A stretch of DNA of 64,000 nt from [Synechococcus] sp. NIES-970 (lineage in GTDB: Bacteria; Cyanobacteriota; Cyanobacteriia; Cyanobacteriales; MRBY01). The notes below the pieces were generated by a model, which made no database searches, had not been told where the DNA came from, and worked only from the letters and a program-made list of their open reading frames with translations. The first letter of the stretch is position 1, and each line of letters begins with the position of its first letter. Shown piece after piece: positions 46,264-55,827 of this stretch. A program made the translations under genes and the position numbers. The stretch spans positions 1,054,001 through 1,118,000 of the forward strand of contig AP017959.1 of assembly GCA_002356215.1 (NCBI GenBank). The letters run 5' to 3'.

Positions 46264-47382
46264 TTAATGATTATTTTCGTTTCTGGGATTTGCTTTGGCG
46301 ATCGCCTGAATATCCGCCATTGTTGCCGTCGTTTTAATCGCCTGGGGGTTGATATGGGTGCGACTAGAAGAAAACCCCTGTTGACGTAGCATTTCGAGAA
46401 ACCAATCTAGCTTGGGCAAATCAATTTTGGCCCGGGCGCCAATTTCTTTTAAAGGGAAAAAATAGGGTGGTAACTCGTTTTCCGCTTGCATCGTTTCTAG
46501 GATCTTAAACACGTCTTGCCAGTCCCACCGTTGGGCGATCGTCGCCATTTCTTCAAGGTAATCGCCATTGTGCAACGCCCCAAGCCACATCGGACCGCTG
46601 AGGGTCAAAGGGAACTGGTCATAGTCACAGGCGGCCTGGGATAACTTGCGCCAAGAAGGGAGGCCGTAGTTTCCACAATGGTGACAATAGCCAAGGAACC
46701 CATAGTTTTCTGCCGTGAGATTTGGCTTCGGTTGTAAACGCACCATCACCCGGCAAGTGTCTCCCCAAAAGAGCGAAAAAATGGGCTCAATGCCCAAATC
46801 TCGCTGGGCTGCCTGTTGCGCCAAACTCCCCAACAACAGCCGTAGACCCTGCTCCTGCACAGAGGGATGCGATCGCCCGTAGGCACCATATTTTCGCAGC
46901 GCCCGTTGGGGTTCCCGGCCGCTGTAGGTGCGGCCATCGGTACTCGTGAGATAGATCAAACCTCCCAGGGTGGTAATGCCCAGAGCCTCCTGCACAAACG
47001 CTGCCCCTGAGCCAAAGCCATCGATATCCACCAGGTCATAGCGATCGCCCATTAGTTGCCGCTCCAGACAGAGGCGCCGGAGAGAGAGGGCACTAACAAA
47101 CTGCTGGTCTGGGGGAATACAACGTAAATTTGTCGTCAGGGTTTCCAGGAGCTCCGGATTTCCCTCATTAGCCCAGACCCAATCCGCCTTTGCCTCTTGG
47201 AAATACCGAAGTGAGCGCACCCCCGTTGCCGACATCCCATCAAGTACCTGTAAACGGCCCTGTTCCCGTTGATAAACAGCGGCCGCGAGGACACCGAGAT
47301 CACGCACCAGCCGGCTTTTGGGTCGATAGAAACCTGTGCCGACCTGAAACTGTACCGACCGCTCTTGTACCAGTTGGGTCAC
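46264..47382 (-). CDS. trm1: tRNA (guanine26-N2)-dimethyltransferase, Trm1 type
   Basis: 372 residues. The N-terminal Rossmann domain has FYRPKSRLVRDLGVLA, VLDGMSATGVRSLRYFQEA, WANEGNPE, and YDLVDIDGFGSGAAFV; the Trm1 C-terminal domain has CHHCGNYG and WLGALHNGDYLEEM. Trm1 dimethylates G26, and in Aquifex also G27, of tRNA. It is common in archaea and eukaryotes and restricted in bacteria, with cyanobacteria and Aquifex as known exceptions. Start ATG 47382, 8 bases after the convergent... same-strand M16 gene stop, so the two may share a transcript. Confidence 0.88.
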   Translation of the reverse strand: MTQLVQERSVQFQVGTGFYRPKSRLVRDLGVLAAAVYQREQGRLQVLDGMSATGVRSLRYFQEAKADWVWANEGNPELLETLTTNLRCIPPDQQFVSALSLRRLCLERQLMGDRYDLVDIDGFGSGAAFVQEALGITTLGGLIYLTSTDGRTYSGREPQRALRKYGAYGRSHPSVQEQGLRLLLGSLAQQAAQRDLGIEPIFSLFWGDTCRVMVRLQPKPNLTAENYGFLGYCHHCGNYGLPSWRKLSQAACDYDQFPLTLSGPMWLGALHNGDYLEEMATIAQRWDWQDVFKILETMQAENELPPYFFPLKEIGARAKIDLPKLDWFLEMLRQQGFSSSRTHINPQAIKTTATMADIQAIAKANPRNENNH

Positions 47383-47390
47383 GGTAGTTC

Positions 47391-48899
47391 CTACTCCGGA
47401 ATAGTGATATCTACGGGCGTCACCTCACTGAAGATGCTGGTGAGAGATGGATCCATCCCCGCGCCATTACCCACCACTAAAACTGTCAATTCATCAGGTT
47501 TGAGATAGGTCTGGGCAACCCGCTGCACATCGGCAATCGTTGTTGCTTCCACTTCTTGCTGGTATTGGAAAATAAAATCTGCGGGGTAATCATAGTATTC
47601 GTAGCGCATCAGGCGAGAAAGGGTCTGGCTTGGGTCAGCGAAGTTAAACACAAAAGAATTGAGGATCGAATCCTTCGCATAGGCCAGCTCCGCCTGGGTG
47701 ATGGGCTCTGTCTGGATGCGTTGCATTTCCCCCTTGAGCGCAGTGATAAAGGGGATGGTGGCCTCGGTACGAGTCGAACCGCCAGCGATAAATTGACCAT
47801 CGTAGTCATAGCCTGGACTCCAAACCCCATAGACAGAATAGGCCAGTCCCTGGCGGGAGCGAATTTCGTTAAATAGTCGCCCACCAAAACCATTGAGAAC
47901 CCCGTTCATCACCGACAACTCGGCGTAATCGGGGTTACTGAGTTGCCCTCCCTGGTGGCCGATAAAAATACTACTTTGAGTCAGTTGGGGTTGATCTACC
48001 AAAAAAGCACCGGTGCGGGCGGGCTGATCCACAGCTGGGGGTGTGAGGTCGGTACCGGGATTTTCATTGGTCCAACTGCCGAAAACCGCCTCGATTTTTG
48101 CTTTGGTGGCAGCTTTATCAATGTCGCCGACGATGCCCAGGATCATCTGGTCTGGGCGAATATAGGTGCGGTAAAAAGCAATGAGGTCATCCCGCTCAAT
48201 GTTAGCGAGGGTGGCGTATTCGGTGGTGCGAGCGTAGGGACTATCGGCCCCATAAATCAATTTGCTAAATTCGCGGCCGGCGATCGCATCGGGTTCATCA
48301 TTACGGCGGGAAATGCTGCCAGCGGTCTGACGCTTGGCCAGATCCAGTTTGTCCTGGGGGAAAGCGGGTTGTTGAAGAACTTCGGCAAATAGGTCAAAAA
48401 CGAGGTCAAAGTCTTCTTTGAGAGCAGAAAAAGAAGCACTACCAGAACTTTCACCGATGCTGGTTTCGATGCTGGCGGCCCGTTGCTCGAGGATATTGTT
48501 TAATGTGTCGGCGGGATGATTGAGTGTGCCACCACTGCGCATCACAGTGCCTGTGATCCCAGCTAGACCCACTTGTTCGGCAGGTTCAAGCCGGGAGCCA
48601 GTGCGCATGATCGCTGAACCACTGACCAGCGGCAAACGGTGATCTTCCATGAGGTAAATCACCATGCCATTATTGAGTTCATAGCGCTCATAGTCAGGAA
48701 TGCTGAGCTCCGGCAGGGGCGGAAATTCTAATTCATCGTAACTTTTGGGGGTAAGGGCGATCGCCGGACTGGGGAGCAGTTGCACCACCACTAAACCGAC
48801 AAAAAACAGTGTCCAACCCCGTCGATACCATTTGGTAAAAAAGTAGCGCAGTTGTTTTAGTTGGGGCGTTTGCATCGGTTTTGTGAGGGTGAAGGGCAT
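47391..48899 (-). CDS. M16-like (pitrilysin family) protein without the zinc motif
   Basis: 502 residues: an N-terminal hydrophobic anchor (about 31-49) then an exported two-domain M16 fold. The catalytic HXXEH expected after GLAH is replaced by GLAGITGTVM (111-120), so it is probably not an active protease. The partner-type R/Y motif is present near the C-terminal half (RSRQGLAYSVYGVW). This is the pattern of a non-catalytic subunit that works with an active M16 partner; that partner is not in the window. TAG/ATG spacing to trm1 is short. Confidence 0.82.
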   Translation of the reverse strand: MPFTLTKPMQTPQLKQLRYFFTKWYRRGWTLFFVGLVVVQLLPSPAIALTPKSYDELEFPPLPELSIPDYERYELNNGMVIYLMEDHRLPLVSGSAIMRTGSRLEPAEQVGLAGITGTVMRSGGTLNHPADTLNNILEQRAASIETSIGESSGSASFSALKEDFDLVFDLFAEVLQQPAFPQDKLDLAKRQTAGSISRRNDEPDAIAGREFSKLIYGADSPYARTTEYATLANIERDDLIAFYRTYIRPDQMILGIVGDIDKAATKAKIEAVFGSWTNENPGTDLTPPAVDQPARTGAFLVDQPQLTQSSIFIGHQGGQLSNPDYAELSVMNGVLNGFGGRLFNEIRSRQGLAYSVYGVWSPGYDYDGQFIAGGSTRTEATIPFITALKGEMQRIQTEPITQAELAYAKDSILNSFVFNFADPSQTLSRLMRYEYYDYPADFIFQYQQEVEATTIADVQRVAQTYLKPDELTVLVVGNGAGMDPSLTSIFSEVTPVDITIPE

Positions 48900-48936
48900 C
48901 TATTGGATTTTAGCAGGGGAGCTTGGGGATGGGCAG

Positions 48937-50541
48937 TCAACTCAGCTCAGCCACTTTTTGATTTTCCAACAAGGTGATATTACGCAGGAGATCTTCGACG
49001 GTGACCCGCAGCGTGCGATCGCCATCGACGAGAAATTGTAACTTGATGCGATCGCTCCCCGGATAGCCCACCGGATCGAGCTTGGCCACGGTGCGCGCCC
49101 CCTCCCGGTCGTTGAGGGGTTTGACGTTGGTCTGGTCAGCTCCCAGTTGCCGGGTCACCAGGCGATCGCCATCGAAATAAACCTCTGTGCCGGTGCTCTG
49201 TTCCCCCAGTTCACCGATGATCAGTTCAATGCTGGGCTGCTGATCCATCGATGCTCCTAGGGTAATTTCAATGGGTTCGGCCATAGGGTAGGGTTGACCT
49301 TGGTTAATGATCGGCTGCCAATCGTGGCGATTGTAGCGGCGGTTCCAGTAGCGGATCCCATAGCTGTGATAAAGGAAATCTTTGAGCTCAAACCCCTGGG
49401 CCAACTGCAACGCCCCACAGGCGATCGCCCCAAAGGGATTATCTCGTTTAATTTTTTCAGCGGGGAAATAACCCTCTAGCCAGCTTTGCACCAGGGGAAT
49501 TTGACTCGTGCCCCCCACCAGCAGTACCGCCTCGATGTCTTCTTTACCGATGCCATTGCGCCGGGCCTGTTGCAACACCTGGGTCATCAGGTCATCCAGC
49601 TGGGTAAGAAAACCTTGATTTTCTAAAATGTCTTCAAATTCCGCCCGGTTGAGGCTTAATTCGTAACTTTCAAAGGTTTCACTGTTGTAATAGACCTCCG
49701 TCGCCTTCATTTTTTGGGAAAGGGCAATTTTTAAGCGTTCTACGAGGCGAAAACTTAAGGCATCCTGGGGGAGCTTTTGCCGGCTTTGGAAATATTCAAA
49801 CAGCCAGTTATCGAGATCCGCACCGCCTAAGTTTTTGCCAGCCTTGGCGATCACCTTCGCCGTTTTCACTTTTTGGGTTTTACTCTCAGCAAAAGATTTG
49901 CGGCCCCACTTCAAAATAAAACCCGTCGGTTTGCTCTGGCCCTGGGCGAGGTTGAGATCCACCAAGGAAAAATCCACTGTTCCCCCCCCAAAGTCCACCA
50001 CTAAAATCCGTTTTAGATTTTCGTCTAAGGCCCCATAGCCCAGGGCCGCCGCTGTGGGTTCGTCCAAAAGCTGAATTTTTTCTAACTCTGGCAGGGTTTC
50101 ACAAACGCCACTGAGCCAACTGCGATACGCCTCAAAGCTATCGACAGGAACGGTTAAAACAAGGCTATCGAGGCTTTCCCCCTGGGCCTTAAGTTGCTGA
50201 AAAATGCGGTTGAGGAAATATTCTCCCATCTTCTCAAAGGTGATTTTTTCACCGTCTAACTCCGGTAAAAAACCTTGAATCGCCGTGCCGATCCCCCGTT
50301 TAAAGTTGCGAAAGTAGCGGGGATCCTGGGGGCGGTCTAAACCGCGATCGCCAATGGCCTGACCGATGACAACTTTCTGGGCCGCGGCATCTTCCACATA
50401 GAGCAAACTGGGGATCAGGGGTGGGTTGGGGGCAAGCTGTTGGGAGAGGCCGTCGAGTTTGAGAATTTCTGGAGCGCCTTTGGCGGCATTCCACCGGGTC
50501 ACTAGGGTATTGCTCGTCCCAAAATCCACTGCGATCGCCAT
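48937..50541 (-). CDS. Hsp70-family protein, truncated DnaK-like
   Basis: 534 residues. The actin-like ATPase is complete: phosphate 1 loop VDFGTSNT, phosphate 2 VVDFGGGTVDFS, adenosine loop VLLVGGTSQIP. The C-terminal substrate domain is shorter and diverges from DnaK after about residue 390, with no lid. It is an Hsp70-like protein of the cyanobacterial Hsp70 family; it is not expected to replace DnaK. ATG start. Confidence 0.85.
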   Translation of the reverse strand: MAIAVDFGTSNTLVTRWNAAKGAPEILKLDGLSQQLAPNPPLIPSLLYVEDAAAQKVVIGQAIGDRGLDRPQDPRYFRNFKRGIGTAIQGFLPELDGEKITFEKMGEYFLNRIFQQLKAQGESLDSLVLTVPVDSFEAYRSWLSGVCETLPELEKIQLLDEPTAAALGYGALDENLKRILVVDFGGGTVDFSLVDLNLAQGQSKPTGFILKWGRKSFAESKTQKVKTAKVIAKAGKNLGGADLDNWLFEYFQSRQKLPQDALSFRLVERLKIALSQKMKATEVYYNSETFESYELSLNRAEFEDILENQGFLTQLDDLMTQVLQQARRNGIGKEDIEAVLLVGGTSQIPLVQSWLEGYFPAEKIKRDNPFGAIACGALQLAQGFELKDFLYHSYGIRYWNRRYNRHDWQPIINQGQPYPMAEPIEITLGASMDQQPSIELIIGELGEQSTGTEVYFDGDRLVTRQLGADQTNVKPLNDREGARTVAKLDPVGYPGSDRIKLQFLVDGDRTLRVTVEDLLRNITLLENQKVAELS

Positions 50542-50702
50542 AATTTTCTGCGGTTATTTGCTGAAGTGCTGAAATGTATAGACAGCTGAACAATTTTTGT
50601 ATTGTATCGACTCCAATGGTTCCCGGTATGCCAAAACAATATCCGAAAGCCCCAGCCACCCAGTAGACTGAAAATAATGGCGGTGTTTTAGGAAAAAATA
50701 TT

Positions 50703-51563
50703 TTGGCGAAACAACGATTAGATCTCCTCCTGGTAGAGCGAAAGCTGTGTGATTCCCGGCAACAGGCCCAGCGGGTAATCCGGGCTGGGGAGGTGAAGGT
50801 CAAGCAGCAAGTCGTTGATAAACCGGGCACATTAATTGCCACCGATGCGGCGATCGAAGTCCAGGCAAAACCACCCTTTGTGTCCCGTGGCGGCGAAAAA
50901 CTCGCCAAGGCGATCGCCCACTTTCAGATTTCCATCCAAGACCGCATTTGTCTCGATGGCGGTATTTCCACTGGGGGCTTTACGGACTGTCTTTTCCAAG
51001 CCGGCGCCCAAAAAGTCTATGGTATCGATGTGGGCTATGGCCAAGTGGCCTGGAGCATCCGCCAAGATCCGCGCCTGGTTTTGCGGGAACGGACTAATTT
51101 TCGTCACCTCAACCCTGAAGACCTCTATCAAGCAGGGGATCCCCGTCCGACCCTCGGTGTGATGGATTTATCGTTTATTTCCCTCACGAAAGTTTTACCG
51201 ACGCTCTGGAGCCTTTTGGCGGAGCCTAAGGAAGTGATTTTGCTGGTGAAGCCCCAGTTTGAGGTGGGCCGCGCCCAGGTGGGCAAAAATGGCGTTGTTC
51301 GTGATCCTGATGCCCAGGCCGGAGCAATTTTATCAGTCCTAGAAAGTGCCCAAGCCCTCGGTTGGCTCGCCCAAGGCCTGACCTATTCGCCGATCACTGG
51401 CCCAGCCGGAAATATTGAATACCTCCTGTGGTTATCAATGGCCGAACCCCAGGTGAGTGTTGATCAAGGCACCATTCAACAGCTCGCACAGTCAGCCCTG
51501 ACAGCGCTCAAAAAACCAGATTCATCAGATTTGGTAACGCCACAATCAGGTAATTCAGTTTAA
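50703..51563 (+). CDS. TlyA-family rRNA methyltransferase
   Basis: 286 residues: an S4 RNA-binding domain (about 3-60, RLDLLLVERKLCDSRQQAQRVI) and an FtsJ-type methyltransferase domain. TlyA methylates 2'-O ribose at 16S C1409 and 23S C1920 in some bacteria. Motif I reads LDGGISTGGFTDCL, where the family usually has LDIGASTGG. The start is a TTG (50703) giving AKQRLD; no ATG is available. Transcription is divergent from the Hsp70-like gene. Confidence 0.88.
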   Translation: MAKQRLDLLLVERKLCDSRQQAQRVIRAGEVKVKQQVVDKPGTLIATDAAIEVQAKPPFVSRGGEKLAKAIAHFQISIQDRICLDGGISTGGFTDCLFQAGAQKVYGIDVGYGQVAWSIRQDPRLVLRERTNFRHLNPEDLYQAGDPRPTLGVMDLSFISLTKVLPTLWSLLAEPKEVILLVKPQFEVGRAQVGKNGVVRDPDAQAGAILSVLESAQALGWLAQGLTYSPITGPAGNIEYLLWLSMAEPQVSVDQGTIQQLAQSALTALKKPDSSDLVTPQSGNSV

Positions 51564-51633
51564 ACAAAGACATCGCGACTCCCATTACACCCAAGGCAAC
51601 GAATGAAGCTCCCTGGGGCGCATTTAGAATCAT
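51508..51633 (-). CDS. Possible small hydrophobic protein, antisense to tlyA 3' end
   Basis: A 41-codon frame starting ATG at 51631-51633 with GAGG 10 bases upstream; the protein begins MILNAPQGASFVALGVM and has a hydrophobic span over about 10-35. It overlaps the last 56 bases of tlyA on the other strand and lies in the FHA gene's downstream region. No homologue is recognised; it could be chance. Confidence 0.25.
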   Translation of the reverse strand: MILNAPQGASFVALGVMGVAMSLFKLNYLIVALPNLMNLVF

Positions 51634-51794
51634 TGGTTTATGTCCTCAATCTCTCAAGTTGGAGGTCATGTGAGACAGCCCCTAAAAGCTCTGAATTTGC
51701 CTTTTCTGTCGAGGGGATTTAGATATAAATTTTTCAAACTGGCTAGGAATCACTGTAACTAAAAGAATTAGCGCAGTAGCCGCATTGGTTGCCC

Positions 51795-52190
51795 TTAAAA
51801 CTGGGCGAAGGTATCCCGGGAAGGGTCGGGACTAGGGGATTTTTTGGCTCTCTGGGTACGGTGTTCGGCTTCATCGCCCGTGAGCTGTCGGCCCCGGATA
51901 CGGACAAGAATTTTCGGCCCGGATGTGGCTAAACGAAAAACGAGGCCATCTTCTGCAACACATTGCTCGATCCGTTGGTCATCAATGTAAGTGCCATTGG
52001 TGCCGAGGTTTACGACCTGCCATTTTTCCCCCTCTAGACGCAATTCAACATGGTGCCGAGAGACAACGGCGCTGTAGAGAACTACATCGTTATCCGTCGA
52101 GCGACCAATGCTGATATTGGTCTCGGTCTCAAAGGACCAATTTTGCATAGGGGTCGCCTGAATAGGATGCAATAGAGTAAGAGTAATCAC
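51795..52190 (-). CDS. FHA-domain protein
   Basis: 131 residues. A forkhead-associated phosphothreonine-binding domain spans about 25-95: ISIGRSTDNDVVL, VVSRHHVELRL and NLGTNGTYIDD. The C-terminal 30 residues are polar (SPSPDPSRDT). Start is a GTG. It may read out phosphorylation by the Ser/Thr kinase encoded 2 kb away, but that link is only proximity. Confidence 0.88.
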   Translation of the reverse strand: MITLTLLHPIQATPMQNWSFETETNISIGRSTDNDVVLYSAVVSRHHVELRLEGEKWQVVNLGTNGTYIDDQRIEQCVAEDGLVFRLATSGPKILVRIRGRQLTGDEAEHRTQRAKKSPSPDPSRDTFAQF

Positions 52191-52346
52191 AGATGGTTTA
52201 AAGGCTCGATATTAAGCGTTTGGCCAGGATTTGCTTTGAATGTGAAGGGATACACACCTTTCCCTTCATTCTACCGCCAAGGGTCAACGAACCGGATAGT
52301 ATTTCCGCAACTTCTGGGGTCTGGGGTTCTAAACAAAGACCCAAGG

Positions 52347-53963
52347 TTAATTTTGCTTGCGTTCTGCGAGTTTGAGGCGAATTTCTTCGTGATATTGCTG
52401 GGTAATTGGATAAAAATAAGCCAATCCTAGGCCAACGAATAGGGCGAGGGTCGGTACAGGGGCGATCGCCATGCGGATCGCAAAGAGAGCCGATTCTGGT
52501 TGTACTGGGGGAGCTTGGCCCGGTACTGATTCTACAAATCCTGCCCAAGCCAGGGCTTGACCCACAAGAAATAAACTAATGGCGAGGCCCATCTTTTGCA
52601 AGAGCACCATAAATCCATAGAAAATGCCTTCCCGCCGCTGGCCTGTGGTTAGTTCATCCAATTCGATGACATCGGGAACCATCGACCAGGGAATTAGATA
52701 ACTCACCGAAACGCCACACCCAGCGAGAATTGCGCAGGTAAACATCAGCCCGATCTGACCAGGTTGTAAGAAAAATAGTCCCACTTGAGCAATGATCCAC
52801 AGGAGTACACCACCAAAATAAACGGCTTTTTTACCGAATTTTTTGCTGAGGGCACTGGCCACAAAAAGGAGAATTAAGGCTGTGCCCTGGACTGCGAGGG
52901 CCACATTGGGAAACATCGCTTCCGGTAACCCCATGAGGTTAATCACGAAGTAGGGCAAAATCGAGGCGGTCAGCTGAATCGCTAACCAAGACGCAAGATA
53001 AATGCCAATTACAAACAAAAAGGGTTTGTTGCTAAAAGCGATTTTGAGCTGTTGCCGAAAGGGAATGGGCACCACTGTTTCAGTAGGGGTTGCCGGATTG
53101 ACACTGAGGTGAGATTCGGGCACAGAATACACAAATGTCCAACCTGCCACAGCAAAGAGTAAACCCACTGATGTCAAGAGAAAGAGCCAGAGAAATTGAC
53201 CTTGGTTGAGGCCTAAAATAAGCACCGCTAAAAAACTGAGGACCGCCAGACCCCATAAAATTTGTCCTAACCGTTGTCGCTGCTTGAGTTGCAACATAGG
53301 CGATCGCCCCTTTTCTTGGAGTCGTAAGGTGCACCAAAGAAGGGTTAACCCCGCAAAACCAGAGCACACCAGGCCCAAGAGAGCATACTGAAAGAACAGA
53401 TCATCGGGATAAGCCGCAAAAATAAACCGCGCCACAATTAGCGAAAAAATACTGGCTCCAATGGAGAAGCTAAACCGAAAACTATTGAGGCTCGTGCGCT
53501 CATTGTAATCTTGGGTCAATTCTGGGGTCAGGGCCGTGTAGGGCAGATTCACCATCGTATAGGCGAGGTTAAAAATTACCCCCACCAAAACATAGTAAAC
53601 AAATAACAACCAATGATTTGTCTGTACTACAGGGCTGAATTGGGGAACCAACCACTGGCAAAAAAAGACAAGAACAAAGGGAAGTATTCCCCCCAGCATC
53701 CAGGGCAACCTCCTGCCCAAAGGATGCCGGGTGCGATCGCTCAAAATCCCAATAATCGGATCATTAATGGCATCAGAAATTTTGCCGATCATCAAAATGC
53801 TCCCCGCGAGGCCCGGCGGCAACCCTGCCACCTGAGTAAAAAAGTACAACAGAAAAAACACCAACACATTTGCGGTCAGGGCAGTCCCTACATCGCCTGC
53901 CCCAAAAGCAATTTTTGTAGAAAGGTTGAGTTTTTCGGCGGCGGGGGGAAGGGGATGATTCAT
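52347..53963 (-). CDS. GPH-family sugar:cation symporter
   Basis: 538 residues with about twelve membrane segments. The GPH (MelB-like) signature is visible: ISDAINDPIIGILSDRTRHPLGRRLPWML. A long C-terminal segment with SYLIPWSMVPDVIELDELTTGQRREGIFYG is typical. It probably transports a sugar with H+ or Na+; the sugar is unknown. Confidence 0.88.
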   Translation of the reverse strand: MNHPLPPAAEKLNLSTKIAFGAGDVGTALTANVLVFFLLYFFTQVAGLPPGLAGSILMIGKISDAINDPIIGILSDRTRHPLGRRLPWMLGGILPFVLVFFCQWLVPQFSPVVQTNHWLLFVYYVLVGVIFNLAYTMVNLPYTALTPELTQDYNERTSLNSFRFSFSIGASIFSLIVARFIFAAYPDDLFFQYALLGLVCSGFAGLTLLWCTLRLQEKGRSPMLQLKQRQRLGQILWGLAVLSFLAVLILGLNQGQFLWLFLLTSVGLLFAVAGWTFVYSVPESHLSVNPATPTETVVPIPFRQQLKIAFSNKPFLFVIGIYLASWLAIQLTASILPYFVINLMGLPEAMFPNVALAVQGTALILLFVASALSKKFGKKAVYFGGVLLWIIAQVGLFFLQPGQIGLMFTCAILAGCGVSVSYLIPWSMVPDVIELDELTTGQRREGIFYGFMVLLQKMGLAISLFLVGQALAWAGFVESVPGQAPPVQPESALFAIRMAIAPVPTLALFVGLGLAYFYPITQQYHEEIRLKLAERKQN

Positions 53964-54096
53964 AGCAATCAGGCTCTGGATTGGTGCGGGTGTTTAGCTG
54001 CCTGCAATTGTAATCGCTGGGGTGCGAACGGGCGATCGCCAACTCAGAAACGAGCCATGTAAAATAAAATCTGCGCCTCTTCCTACATCAATCCCT

Positions 54097-55815
54097 ATGC
54101 AATCTTCCTTGATCAATGGCCGTTACCAAATCGTGAAGACCCTCGGACAGGGGGGCTTTGGGGATACTTTCTTGGTGAAAGATTTACAGTTGCCTTCCCA
54201 ACGACAATGTGTGTTGAAATCCCTTAAGGTCAATGCCACAAACCCACAAATGGTTCAGGAAATGCAGCGGCGGTTTCAACGGGAAGCCGCGATTCTTGAA
54301 GGGTTAGGGGAAAAGCATAATCAAATTCCAAAACTCTACGCTTACTTCGAAGAACAAGGGCGCTTTTACCTGGTGCAGGAATGGATTGATGGCCTGACCC
54401 TACAGGACATTGTGAAAGAACAGGGAGCCTTGACCCCACCCCAGGTACAGCAAATTTTGACTGATCTCCTGCCAGTTTTACAGCTTGTCCATGACCAATA
54501 CATTATTCACCGGGATATCAAACCAGAAAATATTATTCTGCGCACCCGTGATCGCAAGCCCGTTTTGATCGATTTTGGGGCGGTCAAAGAAGCCCTCACT
54601 ACAGCGATCCATCTAGATCTAAGCCAACCAGTTTCGGTGGCGATCGGGACCCCTGGCTATATGGCCCCAGAACAGGGCACCGGGCGGCCTGTCTATTCCA
54701 GTGACCTCTATGGCCTTGGTTTTACGGCGATTTTTCTGCTTACGGGCCAAGCGCCCCAACAGTTTCCTAATGATCCGCAAACGGGGGAATTAATTTGGCA
54801 ACAGGATTTTCCTTATCTCCAGACACCCCTTGGTCAGGTGATCACTAAGGCGGTGAAATTTCATCCCCGTGATCGCTTTCCCACAGCCCAAGCGATGTTA
54901 AAAGCCCTTGGCGGAACAGGGATGGCCGCTGTGACCCCCGTTGCCATCGACCAGAACAGCAGCCAAACCACAGCAACTCGGGTTGTGGGAACTCCCAGAA
55001 GGCAAACGGTTCTGATGAACACCACCACTGCAGCGCAACCCCAAGAGGCGGAAAGTAGTGGTTGTTGGCGTTTGGCGATTTTAACGATCTTTTTCAGCGC
55101 GGTCGGTATCAGTGCAGGGATTTGGTTGACCTTTGCCCTAGTCGGGCGATCGCCTGAACCGCAAACATTTCCTGAAGATCCGGCCCTAAATACCGAACCA
55201 ATCTTACCCCCTGTGGATTTCAACCCCATTCCGGAGTCGGAACCGGAACCTATTCCCGAACCAGAACCGGAACCCATTCCTGAACCAGAGCCGGAACCGG
55301 AACCCGTCCCTGAACCCGATCCAGAGCCGGAACCGGAACCCGTCCCTGAACCCGATCCAGAGCAGCCCCCGGAGTCTTCACCCGGCGCTGTGCCCGAAGC
55401 GGAAGATATTCCTAACATTCCCGTAGGTACACCAGCTGATGCGATCCCGGAAATTATTCCTGTGCCGCCAACTCAGCAGAGTCGCGGGGTATGGGGAAAC
55501 AGCACGGCCCTGCTTTACAGTAACTATGGCGGCAAGAATGTTAGTCTCGGCTACATCATTGACAACAACACAGGGCGATTAGGCCAAACGGAGGTGTCTT
55601 TCCCCGCAGGGACTCCCCTCCGTGTGATTCAACAAACCCTCAGTGGCCTATTGCCGGAAGGAAGCTCGACAGAAGCGCGCCAAGCTTTAGAAAATGTCTA
55701 CCGACGCAATAGCAATAGCCAATCCTTTCGCACCAGTAGCCATCGGGGTCAAATTCAACGCAAAGAAGGCGATCGCCTCTACTTGGGGGTCTGGCATCCT
55801 TCTTTTCATGATTGA
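54097..55815 (+). CDS. Serine/threonine protein kinase with Pro-Glu linker
   Basis: 572 residues. Hanks-type kinase at about 10-270: GQGGFG (17-22), lysine in VLKSLK, catalytic HRDIKPEN (138-145), DFG (159-161), and APE in MAPEQG. A membrane helix at about 325-349 puts the rest outside. Then a PEPEP repeat linker (379-424) and a C-terminal domain of about 120 residues with [20 protein letters not shown], not recognised. The ATG 54097 is preferred over 54022. Confidence 0.9.
   Translation: MQSSLINGRYQIVKTLGQGGFGDTFLVKDLQLPSQRQCVLKSLKVNATNPQMVQEMQRRFQREAAILEGLGEKHNQIPKLYAYFEEQGRFYLVQEWIDGLTLQDIVKEQGALTPPQVQQILTDLLPVLQLVHDQYIIHRDIKPENIILRTRDRKPVLIDFGAVKEALTTAIHLDLSQPVSVAIGTPGYMAPEQGTGRPVYSSDLYGLGFTAIFLLTGQAPQQFPNDPQTGELIWQQDFPYLQTPLGQVITKAVKFHPRDRFPTAQAMLKALGGTGMAAVTPVAIDQNSSQTTATRVVGTPRRQTVLMNTTTAAQPQEAESSGCWRLAILTIFFSAVGISAGIWLTFALVGRSPEPQTFPEDPALNTEPILPPVDFNPIPESEPEPIPEPEPEPIPEPEPEPEPVPEPDPEPEPEPVPEPDPEQPPESSPGAVPEAEDIPNIPVGTPADAIPEIIPVPPTQQSRGVWGNSTALLYSNYGGKNVSLGYIIDNNTGRLGQTEVSFPAGTPLRVIQQTLSGLLPEGSSTEARQALENVYRRNSNSQSFRTSSHRGQIQRKEGDRLYLGVWHPSFHD
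55231..55368 (+). repeat. Low-complexity Pro-Glu coding repeat
   Basis: Hexanucleotide-like CCNGAA units encode PE/PEP/PDP repeats between the membrane helix and the outer domain of the kinase. Such repeats change length by slippage and may span the peptidoglycan. Confidence 0.8.
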
Positions 55816-55827
55816 AAGGCCGCGCTG

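Noticed and set aside
50300-50908. 202-codon minus-strand ORF
   Set aside because: Spans the Hsp70-like 5' end and tlyA start in a frame with no conserved pattern.
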